Shown here: piece after piece, positions 8,337-19,441 of the stretch
Layout: every line of letters begins with the position of its first letter
How positions within the stretch are numbered: position 1 is the first letter of the stretch
NCBI GenBank assembly: GCA_938028725.1
Contig: CALIMH010000010.1
Span: forward strand, 62,001-126,000
Reading direction: 5' to 3'
DNA: 64,000 nucleotides
Origin: an uncultured Anaerolineae bacterium
Lineage (GTDB): Bacteria; Chloroflexota; Anaerolineae; J036; Brachytrichaceae
Program-made: the position numbers and the translations under genes
Notes under the pieces: generated by a model
Database searches by the model: none
Told to the model about the DNA's origin: nothing
What the model saw: only the letters and a program-made list of their open reading frames with translations

Positions 8337-9719
8337 TCAGCCTCGCAGCGATTCTATCTTGTGGTTGAGCTCTGTCACCTTGGCTTGCTCGCCGAGCCAC
8401 CACTCCGGGTCGAGCTGAGCGTTGAGTTCCTCTACAGTCTTGCCTTGTTGCTCCACCCAGGTGTAATACTTCAGGTTGTGCCAGCGGCGGCGGTTATCCG
8501 GTGTGCCGTCCTGATACCAGTCGGTTTTCTGGTGGTGCAGGATGCTGCGTATGCGGCAGATCGCCTCGGCCTCGGTGAGTGGGCCGTAGCGTTGGTTCAT
8601 CCACTGCATCACTGAGCGATAGCGTTCGTTGTTGTCGGTGGCCACTGTGACGATCACGTCTCGGCTGGTGAAGCTGAAATGCTTGGCCGTCTTGATAGCG
8701 CCGATCAGATTGCACACGCCGCTGATGCCGAACGTCTCGGCGATGGCAGTGGCGTCTGATTCCTTCACGCCGAAGTGTCGGATGAGCGTCTCGATGCCAA
8801 CAGGGTCGGTGAACACTTGGGTGATCTTGAGCGCCTCCATGTCGTCAATGCAGGCCAAGCCGTCCATGTTGGTGACGTGGTGTATCCAGGTGACGTGTTT
8901 ATCGCCGATGCCCTGGATTTCGTGGCTGCCGTAGCCGTTGTTGTATAGGGTGGGACACTGCACTGGCTCTAGGCCGATGACCTTGCAGTGGGGAAAGACC
9001 TGCTTCAACCGGTCTCCGGCGGCAATCGTGCCGGCGCTGCCCATCGCACTGCAAAATGCGCTGATGCCGCGCGTGCCCAGCCGAGCGCTCAAGGTGCGCT
9101 CCAACTCCACAATGGTGTTGCCGGTGACGTAGTAGTGGAAACGGTAGTTGCCCATCTCGCTGAACTGGTTGAGGATGCGGATGGACTCTGGCTGCTCCCG
9201 CGCGAGCCGCTTGCACTCATCGTAAATCTCCTTCACGTTGCTTTCGCTGCCAAAGGTTTTGATGTAAGTGGCACCGTAGTGCTCGATCATCTCAAAGCGC
9301 TCGCGGCTCATACCCTCTGGCAGGATCACCATGCTGCGGAAGCCAGCGCGCGGCCCTACCCAGGCGCCGCCGATGCCGTAGTTGCCTGTGCTGGGGAAGA
9401 CCAAGGTGTGTTTGCCTGGCTCGATCTTGCCAAGAACGTAATGCTCCGCCAAGACAGAGTAGGCTGGGCCGACTTTGTGGCTGCCAGTGGGGAAGTCCTT
9501 CGCCACCATCACCACAATGGTGGCGTCCACCCCTGTCACTTCTGCTGGCATGACCAAGTGGTTGATCTCACCTGTGCGCGGGTTGAGCCAGTGGATGTTG
9601 AACAAGTTGAGCGGGCTGAGCGGGTCGCTGCTTCGCGCGGCGTCGGCTGCTGCACGAAGGTCGGCCGGTGCGCGGTGGGGATGCAGCATCTCGTCGAATG
9701 TCGGGAAGATCACGCTCAT
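8337..9719 (-). CDS. Fold-type II PLP-dependent lyase, cysteine synthase-like
   Basis: A 460-residue enzyme of the tryptophan synthase beta/cysteine synthase superfamily. The PLP lysine lies in PTGSHKVGPAY, the phosphate/substrate loop in STGNYGIGGAW, and a glycine-rich phosphate-binding segment in SAMGSAGTIAAGDRL. It is longer than cysteine synthase (~310) and has extra C-terminal helices, so substrate is unclear; a beta-elimination or replacement reaction is inferred. ATG 9719 is preferred over GTG 9728 because AGGTG lies 5 nt before it. It is directly coupled to the 150-residue gene downstream. Confidence 0.7.
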   Translation of the reverse strand: MSVIFPTFDEMLHPHRAPADLRAAADAARSSDPLSPLNLFNIHWLNPRTGEINHLVMPAEVTGVDATIVVMVAKDFPTGSHKVGPAYSVLAEHYVLGKIEPGKHTLVFPSTGNYGIGGAWVGPRAGFRSMVILPEGMSRERFEMIEHYGATYIKTFGSESNVKEIYDECKRLAREQPESIRILNQFSEMGNYRFHYYVTGNTIVELERTLSARLGTRGISAFCSAMGSAGTIAAGDRLKQVFPHCKVIGLEPVQCPTLYNNGYGSHEIQGIGDKHVTWIHHVTNMDGLACIDDMEALKITQVFTDPVGIETLIRHFGVKESDATAIAETFGISGVCNLIGAIKTAKHFSFTSRDVIVTVATDNNERYRSVMQWMNQRYGPLTEAEAICRIRSILHHQKTDWYQDGTPDNRRRWHNLKYYTWVEQQGKTVEELNAQLDPEWWLGEQAKVTELNHKIESLRG

Positions 9720-9854
9720 GCGTAACACCTAACGCAGGAAGGTTTACGTGAGCTGATGTTATCAGATTCTGCGTTGTTTGAATCCGCGACGCACGTTTGC
9801 AAGCGTAGAGCGCCGCGCGCAACGGGCCGGCCACAGCACCCCTGGCGGCGCGCT

Positions 9855-10337
9855 TCAGGCTGACTCGATCAGCCCCCACGCTTGCATCATCTCCAGCAGC
9901 CCAGGTTGGCTGCGCAGCCACACCACCGGGAAGCACAGCGCCTCGATAGCGGCCGAGTAGTACATCCCCTCCGCGTCAGGGGGGATGGGGTCGTAGCTGC
10001 CGTTGGCGTTGAGTTGGTAGAGCTTGTGTTCATCACCCTCGGTGTGCAGCTCCCAGTATTCCAACACGCCGGCCCGAGCGAGTTGAGATCGACGCCGCTC
10101 GCGCAAATGCGCAGGGGCATTCTGGCGCCACACCAAGACCGCCAGCGCCACCGTGCCGGTCTCGCTGGCGATAAAAGCTGCATCGGGATGCAGCACAACG
10201 CCGCCGGCCCGTAGCGCTAGGCCGCAGCCTACCACCTCGCCGGCTTCTGGCGCGAATGCCTCCACTGCCAAGCTCAACAGCTTGACCGCCCACGCTCGCA
10301 AGCGGGCAGCCGCTCTGTCGCCACGCGTGGCTTCCAT
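9855..10337 (-). CDS. Uma2/DUF820-like protein, probably degenerate nuclease fold
   Basis: A 160-residue protein with the Uma2 (DUF820, PD-(D/E)XK-type) pattern: HPDAAFIASE, then GVLEYWELH, then LYQLNANGSYDPI and a closing FPVVWL strand. In ordinary Uma2 proteins the core Glu and Lys follow the PD motif (EVxS...K). Here the corresponding stretch reads AVLVWRQNAP with Arg-rich helix, so the acidic active-site residue seems lost. It stands alone, divergent from the membrane protein at 10392, with a TACAATCGC -10 element eight bases before the ATG. Confidence 0.5.
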   Translation of the reverse strand: MEATRGDRAAARLRAWAVKLLSLAVEAFAPEAGEVVGCGLALRAGGVVLHPDAAFIASETGTVALAVLVWRQNAPAHLRERRRSQLARAGVLEYWELHTEGDEHKLYQLNANGSYDPIPPDAEGMYYSAAIEALCFPVVWLRSQPGLLEMMQAWGLIESA

Positions 10338-10342
10338 CGCCG

Positions 10343-10351
10343 GCGATTGTA
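10343..10351 (-). promoter_or_regulatory. TACAATCGC -10 element of the Uma2-like gene
   Basis: Read on the minus strand, TACAAT lies 8 nt before ATG 10337, too close for a Shine-Dalgarno leader. This implies a leaderless transcript. It is one of several TANAATCGC boxes in the window. Confidence 0.5.
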
Positions 10352-10391
10352 TGAGTGTGGCAGCGCGCTATCATCTGGCCTTAGCCCTTTC

Positions 10392-12308
10392 ATGAGCCTG
10401 ATGCGCACACTGAGATCGCCTTTGGTAGGCACGCTCGCGCTAGCTGCTGTGCCGACGTTGACCTACGTCGGCATGTTGCTGTGGTATCCCCGCCGCGACC
10501 TGCTGATTTTATGGAAGCGCGACTTCAGCGTCGCGCCAGGGGTGGTGGTGGGCATTGCGCTGAGCACGCTGGTCTACGTCGTCTTGGCCGGGCTGTTGCT
10601 GGAGCGGGCCGGCAGCCCGTTGGGCCGGCCGCAGCGATGGGCGCTGGCGGGGCTAGTCGTTGCTGGCAGCTTGGCGCTGCAGTGGTTCGTGACTATGGCG
10701 ACTGAGCCGGCTGTGTTGGCCGGCCTCGCGCGCCGCACGTTCTCCTGGGCGACCGGCGGCTACTGGACCGTCGGCGCAGGGGTGACGGATGTGCGCGAGT
10801 TTCTCGCGCAGTACGTGGAGCGCGCGCCGTCGTATCCGGTGCACGTATCCCGACATCCGCCCGCGCTGGCGTTGATCTTCACACTTGGCACTGCGCTGTT
10901 TTCGCTGCTCCCCGGCGTCGCAGAGACGGTTGCGGGTTGGCTGCGCCCGCATAGCTGCTTGAGCTGGCTGCGCACCGACGCGCCCGCCCCGATGGTGGCC
11001 GGCGCGGCCTTGGGCATAGCCGTCGAGGTTTTGGCAGCAATGGCAGCCATGCTCCCGCTCTTCGTGTGGGTGCGCCGTCTCGCTGGTGAGCGTGCGGCGG
11101 CTTGGGCAGTGGCGCTTTATCCGCTCATGCCTGGCTTCAGCATGTGGGTGTCGCAATTCGACCGCGGCGTGGCGCTGGCAACGCCAGCCGTCCTGTATTG
11201 CTGCGAGCGGTGGGTGGCCGAGCGACGGCTGCGCTTTGCTTTCCTGGCCGGCTTGAGCTTCTCGGTGGCAACGTTTGTGACCTTCGGCGCTGTGCCGATC
11301 GCGCTGATGGCGGTGATCTACACCCTGTTGCGCGGGTGGCAGTTGCGGCTAGGCTGGAGCATGGACATGCTGCGCGCGTGGGTTGCTGCCGGCCTCGTGG
11401 CATTGCTGGGAAGCACCACGATTTGGGCGGCCGCGTATGGCTGGGCTGGCTTGGATGTGTTTGCTCTTTATCGCGTCGTGTTTGCCAGTCACCTCGGCAT
11501 TGAGTTCCCGTTTTGGCCGTTTGTCTTTTGGCATCCGTGGGACATGCTGACAATGATCGGGCTGCCGATTGGTGTGGTGGCGCTATTGGCTAGCTGGCGG
11601 CGTGCCTTGCCACTGGGGGCAGCGTTCACGATCACGCTGGTGGTGCTCTCGCTTGCGCATGTGGCCCGCGCTGAGACCGGCCGGGTGTGGATGTACTTTG
11701 GGCCGCTCGGCGTGGCTGCTGCGGCTGTCGTGTGCACGACCTGGCCGCGCTGGGGGCGGGCTGCGCTCTTGGTGTTGCTCAGTCTGCAACTGACGGTGCA
11801 GGCAGCGGTGCTGCGCGTGTTGGTGGACTACGGCTACATGCCGGAGTCGCTGCCCAGCGCTGCAATCCCGCCCGATGCAATTGCTGTGGATACGCGCTTT
11901 GGCGCGGATGGCCACATCGCGCTGCTAGCCTACCAGCTCCCAACGCTAGAGCGTGGCCGGGAAGGGCACATCGTTCTGTTTTGGCAGCGGATGTCCGAGC
12001 GCCCTATTCCAACTGCCTACAAGGGCTTCGTACACGTCGCCACGGATGAGAGCGATCAGACGCGCGTTGCACAGCACGACGAGATGCCGATGCGCTCGCA
12101 ATTTCCCACCACGTGTTGGCAGCTTGGTCAGGTGGTGCGCGACGAGATGCCGCTCCGCGTTGCCTCTGATGCAGCGCCGGGTGCATATCCCGTCTTTGTG
12201 GGCCTCTACGACTACTGGACCGGTCAGCGCCCGCCTACCTTCGCCTCGCCACCTGCTCGGCAACTGCACGGGTCCGTGCTGTTGCCCACGATGGCGGTGG
12301 TGCGCTGA
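10392..12308 (+). CDS. Polytopic membrane protein, possibly a GT-C type glycosyltransferase
   Basis: A 638-residue protein with about ten hydrophobic segments and a C-terminal soluble part (~residues 480-638) that is beta-rich and ends with YDYWTGQRPPTF. A conserved-looking loop HVSRHPPALALIF after the second to third membrane segment recalls the His-Pro-Pro loop of dolichyl/undecaprenyl-phosphate sugar transferases (GT39/83-like), but the acidic first-loop motif is not clear. ATG 10392 was chosen over an upstream ATG at 10347, which would run into the divergent promoter. Role in cell-envelope glycosylation is a guess. Confidence 0.5.
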   Translation: MSLMRTLRSPLVGTLALAAVPTLTYVGMLLWYPRRDLLILWKRDFSVAPGVVVGIALSTLVYVVLAGLLLERAGSPLGRPQRWALAGLVVAGSLALQWFVTMATEPAVLAGLARRTFSWATGGYWTVGAGVTDVREFLAQYVERAPSYPVHVSRHPPALALIFTLGTALFSLLPGVAETVAGWLRPHSCLSWLRTDAPAPMVAGAALGIAVEVLAAMAAMLPLFVWVRRLAGERAAAWAVALYPLMPGFSMWVSQFDRGVALATPAVLYCCERWVAERRLRFAFLAGLSFSVATFVTFGAVPIALMAVIYTLLRGWQLRLGWSMDMLRAWVAAGLVALLGSTTIWAAAYGWAGLDVFALYRVVFASHLGIEFPFWPFVFWHPWDMLTMIGLPIGVVALLASWRRALPLGAAFTITLVVLSLAHVARAETGRVWMYFGPLGVAAAAVVCTTWPRWGRAALLVLLSLQLTVQAAVLRVLVDYGYMPESLPSAAIPPDAIAVDTRFGADGHIALLAYQLPTLERGREGHIVLFWQRMSERPIPTAYKGFVHVATDESDQTRVAQHDEMPMRSQFPTTCWQLGQVVRDEMPLRVASDAAPGAYPVFVGLYDYWTGQRPPTFASPPARQLHGSVLLPTMAVVR

Positions 12309-12317
12309 GCGGATTCG

Positions 12318-15581
<3,264 letters not shown>

Positions 15582-15623
15582 TGTTACTGCCTTTCAGATG
15601 GCGCTGCCGTCCAATGCCTGTGC

Positions 15624-15632
15624 CATAATCGC
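15624..15632 (+). promoter_or_regulatory. CATAATCGC -10 element of the uracil-DNA glycosylase gene
   Basis: CATAAT ends 10 nt before ATG 15640, and no ribosome binding site is present between. A leaderless transcript is likely. The downstream CGCGCT is shared with the response-regulator promoter at 30410-30418. Confidence 0.5.
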
Positions 15633-15639
15633 GCTCGCT

Positions 15640-16254
15640 ATGGATGAGCTGCAAGCTATCGCCGCGGAGGTGCGTGCCTGTCAGCGATGTGCGCTGGCCG
15701 CAAGCCGCAAACATGCTGTGCCTGGCGAAGGCCCAGCCGACGCCGAGATCATGCTGATCGGCGAAGGTCCCGGCTTTCACGAGGATCAGCAAGGGCGGCC
15801 GTTTGTAGGCCCATCAGGTCAATTTTTGAACGAGCTATTGGCCAGCGCCGGCTATCGGCGTGAGCAGGTGTTCATCGCCAATGTGGTGAAGTGCCGCCCG
15901 CCTGGCAACCGCGACCCGTTGCCGGAGGAGATTGCGGCGTGCGATGAATACCTGGAGCGGCAAATTCGGGCGATCAACCCCAAGGTGATCGTCACACTCG
16001 GGCGCTACTCGATGGCGAAGTTCTTCTCCGGCGCCAAGATCAGCGCGATCCACGGCAAGGCGCGCCGTGTGAACGGCCGTGTGGTTGTGGCGATGTATCA
16101 CCCGGCGGCAGCGCTGCACCAGCCAGCCCTGCGCGAGGCGGTCGAGGAGGACTTTCGGCGGCTGCCGGAGATCATCCGCCAAGCAGCGCAAGAGGCTGAG
16201 GCTGACCCGCCTTCTGGCGCGGCGAGCGGCGGCGAACAGCTCAGCCTGTTTTAG
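15640..16254 (+). CDS. udg: Type-4 (Fe-S) uracil-DNA glycosylase
   Basis: A 204-residue family 4 UDG. Cys14, Cys17, Cys85 and Cys101 match the four ligands of the family's [4Fe-4S] cluster. Motif GEGPGFHEDQQGRPFVGPSG forms the uracil pocket and MYHPAAAL is the DNA-intercalation His motif. It removes uracil from DNA, giving an abasic site. The gene ends with QLSLF, a clamp-binding-like tail (QxxLF), which could tether it to the sliding clamp. An ATG at 15532 is in frame but lies within carB's start region, so the ATG just after the -10 box was chosen. Confidence 0.9.
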   Translation: MDELQAIAAEVRACQRCALAASRKHAVPGEGPADAEIMLIGEGPGFHEDQQGRPFVGPSGQFLNELLASAGYRREQVFIANVVKCRPPGNRDPLPEEIAACDEYLERQIRAINPKVIVTLGRYSMAKFFSGAKISAIHGKARRVNGRVVVAMYHPAAALHQPALREAVEEDFRRLPEIIRQAAQEAEADPPSGAASGGEQLSLF

Positions 16255-16264
16255 CTAGCAACCC

Positions 16265-17137
16265 ATGCGCCCCTGGTTGTTAGCGGCCAGGCCGCGCACG
16301 CTGCCGGCTTCGATAGCGCCGGTCTTGGTTGGGACGGCGCTCGCCGTGCGCGTCGGCCACTTCCAGTGGCCGGTGTTCTTGGCCACCCTGTTGGCCGCAG
16401 TGCTGCTGCAGGTGGGCGCGAACTACGCCAACGACGTGTTCGATTTCCTCAAAGGCGCGGACGCCCAGCGCCAAGGCCCCCTGCGTGTCACCCAGAGCGG
16501 CTTGCTCAGCCCGCGCCAAATGTTGGCCGGCACTGCGCTAGTGTTCGTCCTGGCTGCGCTGGTGGGCTTGTATCTGGTTGAGGTAGGGGGAGTGCCGATT
16601 TTGATGGTCGGTGCGCTGTCTATCCTCTCTGCCGTGGCCTACACTGCCGAGCCGTTTGCCTTGGCTTATCGTGGCTTGGGCGATGTGTTTGCGTTTGTGT
16701 TCTTTGGACTGGTGGCCGTCGGTGGGACGTACTACCTGCAAACCTTGCACCTGGACGTGCTGGCGCTGGTTGTGGCGATCCCGCCAGCTTGCTTGGTGAC
16801 CAACATCCTGGTTGTGAACAACCTGCGCGACCTGGACACAGACCGCGCCGTCGGCAAGCGCACGCTGGCCACCCGCATCGGCGATCGCGCCAGCCGACTG
16901 CAATACACCGCGCTCTTCATGGTGGCGATGGGGACGCCGGCGGTAGTGTGGGCGAGTGGCGCATTAGGGCCTGGTGTGATGGTGAGCTGGCTCTCTCTGC
17001 CGGTTGGCGTGCGCTTGCTGCGCGACTTTTGGGCCGCCCCCCGCAGCGCTGCGCTGAACCCCATCCTCGCCCGCACTGCGCAATTCCAATTGCTGTTTTG
17101 CGCGCTCTTCGCGCTTGGCATCGGCTTGGCACGTTGA
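16265..17137 (+). CDS. menA: 1,4-dihydroxy-2-naphthoate polyprenyltransferase (UbiA superfamily)
   Basis: A 290-residue integral membrane prenyltransferase. It opens with the MenA-like ARPRTLPASIAPVLVGTALA. The first aspartate motif lies in NYANDVFDFLKGAD, followed by GPLRVTQSGLLSP. The second is in NNLRDLDTDRAVGKRTLATRIG. It attaches the isoprenoid chain in menaquinone synthesis, the usual quinone of Chloroflexota. The start is 10 bp after the UDG stop, so the two may be co-transcribed. A chlorophyll synthase (BchG) was considered, but the N-terminal and NYAND motifs fit MenA better. Confidence 0.8.
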   Translation: MRPWLLAARPRTLPASIAPVLVGTALAVRVGHFQWPVFLATLLAAVLLQVGANYANDVFDFLKGADAQRQGPLRVTQSGLLSPRQMLAGTALVFVLAALVGLYLVEVGGVPILMVGALSILSAVAYTAEPFALAYRGLGDVFAFVFFGLVAVGGTYYLQTLHLDVLALVVAIPPACLVTNILVVNNLRDLDTDRAVGKRTLATRIGDRASRLQYTALFMVAMGTPAVVWASGALGPGVMVSWLSLPVGVRLLRDFWAAPRSAALNPILARTAQFQLLFCALFALGIGLAR

Positions 17138-17349
17138 GCTGTCAGCCTCATGCCCTGCGGTCTGCTGCGCTGCAGCTGCTGCGTCTGTCACATTGCTGGT
17201 GTAGTGCTCCCGCTGGTCGGCAACATGATGGCGGTGCTTGGCGGGTTGTAGCTGCGCGCTCAAGGAGGAATCGCTACGCCGATCGCGCTTAAGCTGTCTG
17301 CTGTTGATGCCGAGCCTCATGGACGCCTGCAACATGGGTAGGCGCGTGG

Positions 17350-17496
17350 CTCACGTCGTTGGTGGCACAGTTGGGCGTGCGGGTGGTGGTGACCGATGAC
17401 TGGGCCAGCTACCGCGCGTTGGCCGAACAGAGCGGAGTGGCATGCTGGTTTCGTGTGCAGCGCGCCGGGTGCGACAAGCATGCGACGAGAAAATGA
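17350..17496 (+). pseudogene. Transposase remnant
   Basis: A start-less frame reads LTSLVAQLGVRVVVTDDW, then ASYRALAEQSGV, then RVQRAG and a stop. The order of an acidic DDW, an RALAEQ helix and an RFHVQR-like turn matches the catalytic core of DDE transposases of the type where the second Asp sits in VVTDDWxxYRxLAEQ. The 49-codon fragment has no intact N- or C-terminal part. No terminal inverted repeats or target duplications are obvious, so only an old relic remains. Confidence 0.45.
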
Positions 17497-17524
17497 GGCC
17501 ATCCTGCGTCTGTGGTGCGAGCGC

Positions 17525-17581
17525 TTGACACCTGGTTGAGCAGCGTTTACAATCGAGTTTAGTTTGGCTTAAATTTGGCTT
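17525..17581 (+). promoter_or_regulatory. Consensus promoter and possible DtxR-type operator
   Basis: TTGACA at 17525-17530 and TACAAT at 17548-17553 are separated by exactly 17 bp. Downstream, TTTGGCTT occurs twice 11 bp apart (17563-17570 and 17574-17581), with TTTAG just before. This AT-rich repeat covers the expected start site and the short leader, where an autorepressor of the DtxR/MntR family could bind. No Shine-Dalgarno is present. Confidence 0.6.
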
Positions 17582-17582
17582 T

Positions 17583-18290
17583 ATGGGTAGTGCAAAAAAG
17601 TTGGCAGAGCGGGCCCATCAAGAGCCTGACCTCAATTTGAACGACACCGCACTGCATTACCTCGACACCATTTACCGACTTTCTGAGCGTCACGGCTCTG
17701 CAAGCACCACAGAAATCGCAGCCCAGCTCGGCGTCACGCCGTCGGGGGCGAGCATCATGCTGAAACGCTTGGCCGAGCGCGGGTTGGTGCAGCTCACGCC
17801 CTATCGCGGCGCAGTGCTCACTGAGCATGGGCGGCGCATCGCGCTGCGCACTATCCGTCGCCATCGCTTGTTAGAGGCGTTCCTGTATCACGTCATGGGC
17901 TTTGCTTGGCATGAAGTAGACGAACACGCGCACGCGCTGGAGACGGTGATCAACGAGCGCTTCGAGGACCGCATGGATGAGATGCTCGGCCATCCCTTGC
18001 GCTGCCCGCATGGCCACTTGATCCCCAGCAAAACGGGCGAAATGCCTGTAGTGAACGACGTGCCTCTGCTGTCTTTGCCGCTCCACACACGCAGCGTTGT
18101 GCGCTGCATAGACACCAGCCGCGATGACTGGCTGGAATATCTTGGCGCGCAAGGATTGATGCCCGGCTGCCAACTTCAGGTGGTCGAGGTGGCGCCCTAC
18201 AACGGCCCTGTCACCTTGCGCACCGACGCGGGTGAGACAATCTCCCTAGGGCGCAATATGGCGGAGCTAATCTTGGTTGAGCCACTTTAG
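17583..18290 (+). CDS. DtxR/MntR-family metal-dependent transcriptional regulator
   Basis: A 235-residue regulator. A winged helix (~20-85; TEIAAQLGVTPSGASIMLKRLAERGLV is the recognition region) leads to a metal-binding dimerisation domain with RRHRLLEAFLYHVMGFAWHEVDEHAHALE, whose His and Glu residues match Mn/Fe ligands. A C-terminal FeoA/SH3-like domain (~160-235) closes it. Cells use such proteins to repress metal importers when Mn2+ or Fe2+ is plentiful. No metal transporter is adjacent; the target repeat before the gene suggests autoregulation. DtxR-like length with FeoA domain favours the IdeR/TroR type over the short MntR. Confidence 0.85.
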   Translation: MGSAKKLAERAHQEPDLNLNDTALHYLDTIYRLSERHGSASTTEIAAQLGVTPSGASIMLKRLAERGLVQLTPYRGAVLTEHGRRIALRTIRRHRLLEAFLYHVMGFAWHEVDEHAHALETVINERFEDRMDEMLGHPLRCPHGHLIPSKTGEMPVVNDVPLLSLPLHTRSVVRCIDTSRDDWLEYLGAQGLMPGCQLQVVEVAPYNGPVTLRTDAGETISLGRNMAELILVEPL

Positions 18291-18364
18291 CTTCCTGCCT
18301 TAAGTAGGCAACGTCACGTCGCCTTGTTTTATCACTCCAGACCCATCGAGGAGATGTTCGGCGT

Positions 18365-19426
18365 ATGAGCTTTGGCTCTTTTGGTGTGTTCAGTCTAGCG
18401 GGCTGGGCGCTGTTGCTCGCCTTGTTGATCTACGTGTATGTAGTGGGCACCCAGCGCTCGCGTGGCCGCTCAGTGAAGTTCTCGTTGGCTGTGATCACGT
18501 TGCTGTTAGGGGGCGGGGTGGTGTTGAACGCCTTGGGTGCGGGCCTTGTTTTCATCCCGCCCCAAGAGCGCGGCTTGGTGATCAACCTCTTCGTGGGGTT
18601 GCGCGCGCCTGTGTTGACGCCCGGCGTGCACTTTGTGTTGCCCTTTGTGGAGAGCGTCCAGCGCTTTTCCATCGGCCAGCAAACCTATACCATGTCCAAG
18701 ACGGCCAGCGAAGGGGCAGTGATCCCAGATGACGCGGTGACAGCGCGCACAGCCGATGGCCAAGAGGTGTTCATTGACGCCACCGTGACCTACCAGGTGG
18801 ATCCAGACAATGTCGCCTTGCTGTTTGTCCGCTGGCAAGATCGCTACCGCGACGAGTTGGTGCGCCCTCAGGCGCGCAGCATCATCTACAACCGTGTGGC
18901 GGAGTATCGTGTGGAGGAGGTGTATAGCACGCGCCGCGACGAGCTCCAGGTGCGCATCGGCGAGGACTTGCGCACCACGTTCAGGGAAAACGGATTGCTG
19001 CTCACCAGCTTTGCCTTGCGTAACATCACGTTCAATCAGGAGTATGCCAACTCGATTGAGCAGAAGCAGATTGCGCAACAAAATGCTGAGCGCGCGCGGT
19101 TCCTCGTGGAGCAGGAGCGCCAAGAAGCCGAGCGCATCCGCGTGCAAGCGCAAGGCAAAGCCGACGCTGCTATCACCCTTGCCCGCGCCGAGGCCGAGGC
19201 CCAGTTGATCCGCGCCAAGGCTGAAGCTGAAGCGCTGGCGCTAATTGGCGAGCAGCTCAAGAGCAATCCCAACCTGCTCACCTATCGCTACGTCGAGAAA
19301 CTTTCGCCCAACGTGCAAGCCATCTTCCTGCCTTCCAATCAACCCTTCCTACTTGACCCGGCGCAGTTCATCGGCCCTCGGGCGGGCCAGACAGACGCGC
19401 CCACCAACGCAACGCCGACGCCCTGA
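18365..19426 (+). CDS. SPFH/band 7 (prohibitin-like) membrane protein
   Basis: A 353-residue protein. Two N-terminal hydrophobic segments (~10-28 and ~40-65) anchor it. They are followed by the band 7 domain (VPPQERGLVINL-like, here IPPQERGLVINLFVGLRAPVLTPGVHFVLPF) and a long Ala/Glu/Arg coiled coil (~235-300, QNAERARFLVEQERQEAERI). Prohibitin-type proteins form large membrane rings tied to protease control and membrane domains. GAGGAGA near 18348 sets the ATG. Standing alone after the DtxR-type gene, it gives no partner clue. Confidence 0.85.
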   Translation: MSFGSFGVFSLAGWALLLALLIYVYVVGTQRSRGRSVKFSLAVITLLLGGGVVLNALGAGLVFIPPQERGLVINLFVGLRAPVLTPGVHFVLPFVESVQRFSIGQQTYTMSKTASEGAVIPDDAVTARTADGQEVFIDATVTYQVDPDNVALLFVRWQDRYRDELVRPQARSIIYNRVAEYRVEEVYSTRRDELQVRIGEDLRTTFRENGLLLTSFALRNITFNQEYANSIEQKQIAQQNAERARFLVEQERQEAERIRVQAQGKADAAITLARAEAEAQLIRAKAEAEALALIGEQLKSNPNLLTYRYVEKLSPNVQAIFLPSNQPFLLDPAQFIGPRAGQTDAPTNATPTP

Positions 19427-19441
19427 GTCGCGGTTCACGCC

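Larger units (their letters stand above)
17138..17582 (+). other. 445-bp intergenic region: transposase relic and regulator promoter
   Basis: No intact gene is visible. The middle holds a decayed transposase fragment (17350-17496), and the right end holds the promoter and possible operator of the DtxR-type gene. The first ~200 bp show no recognisable feature. Confidence 0.5.

Noticed and set aside
16265-17137. Chlorophyll synthase BchG instead of MenA
   Set aside because: The N-terminal RTLPASIAPVLVG and NYANDVFDF motifs and the lack of bch neighbours fit MenA.
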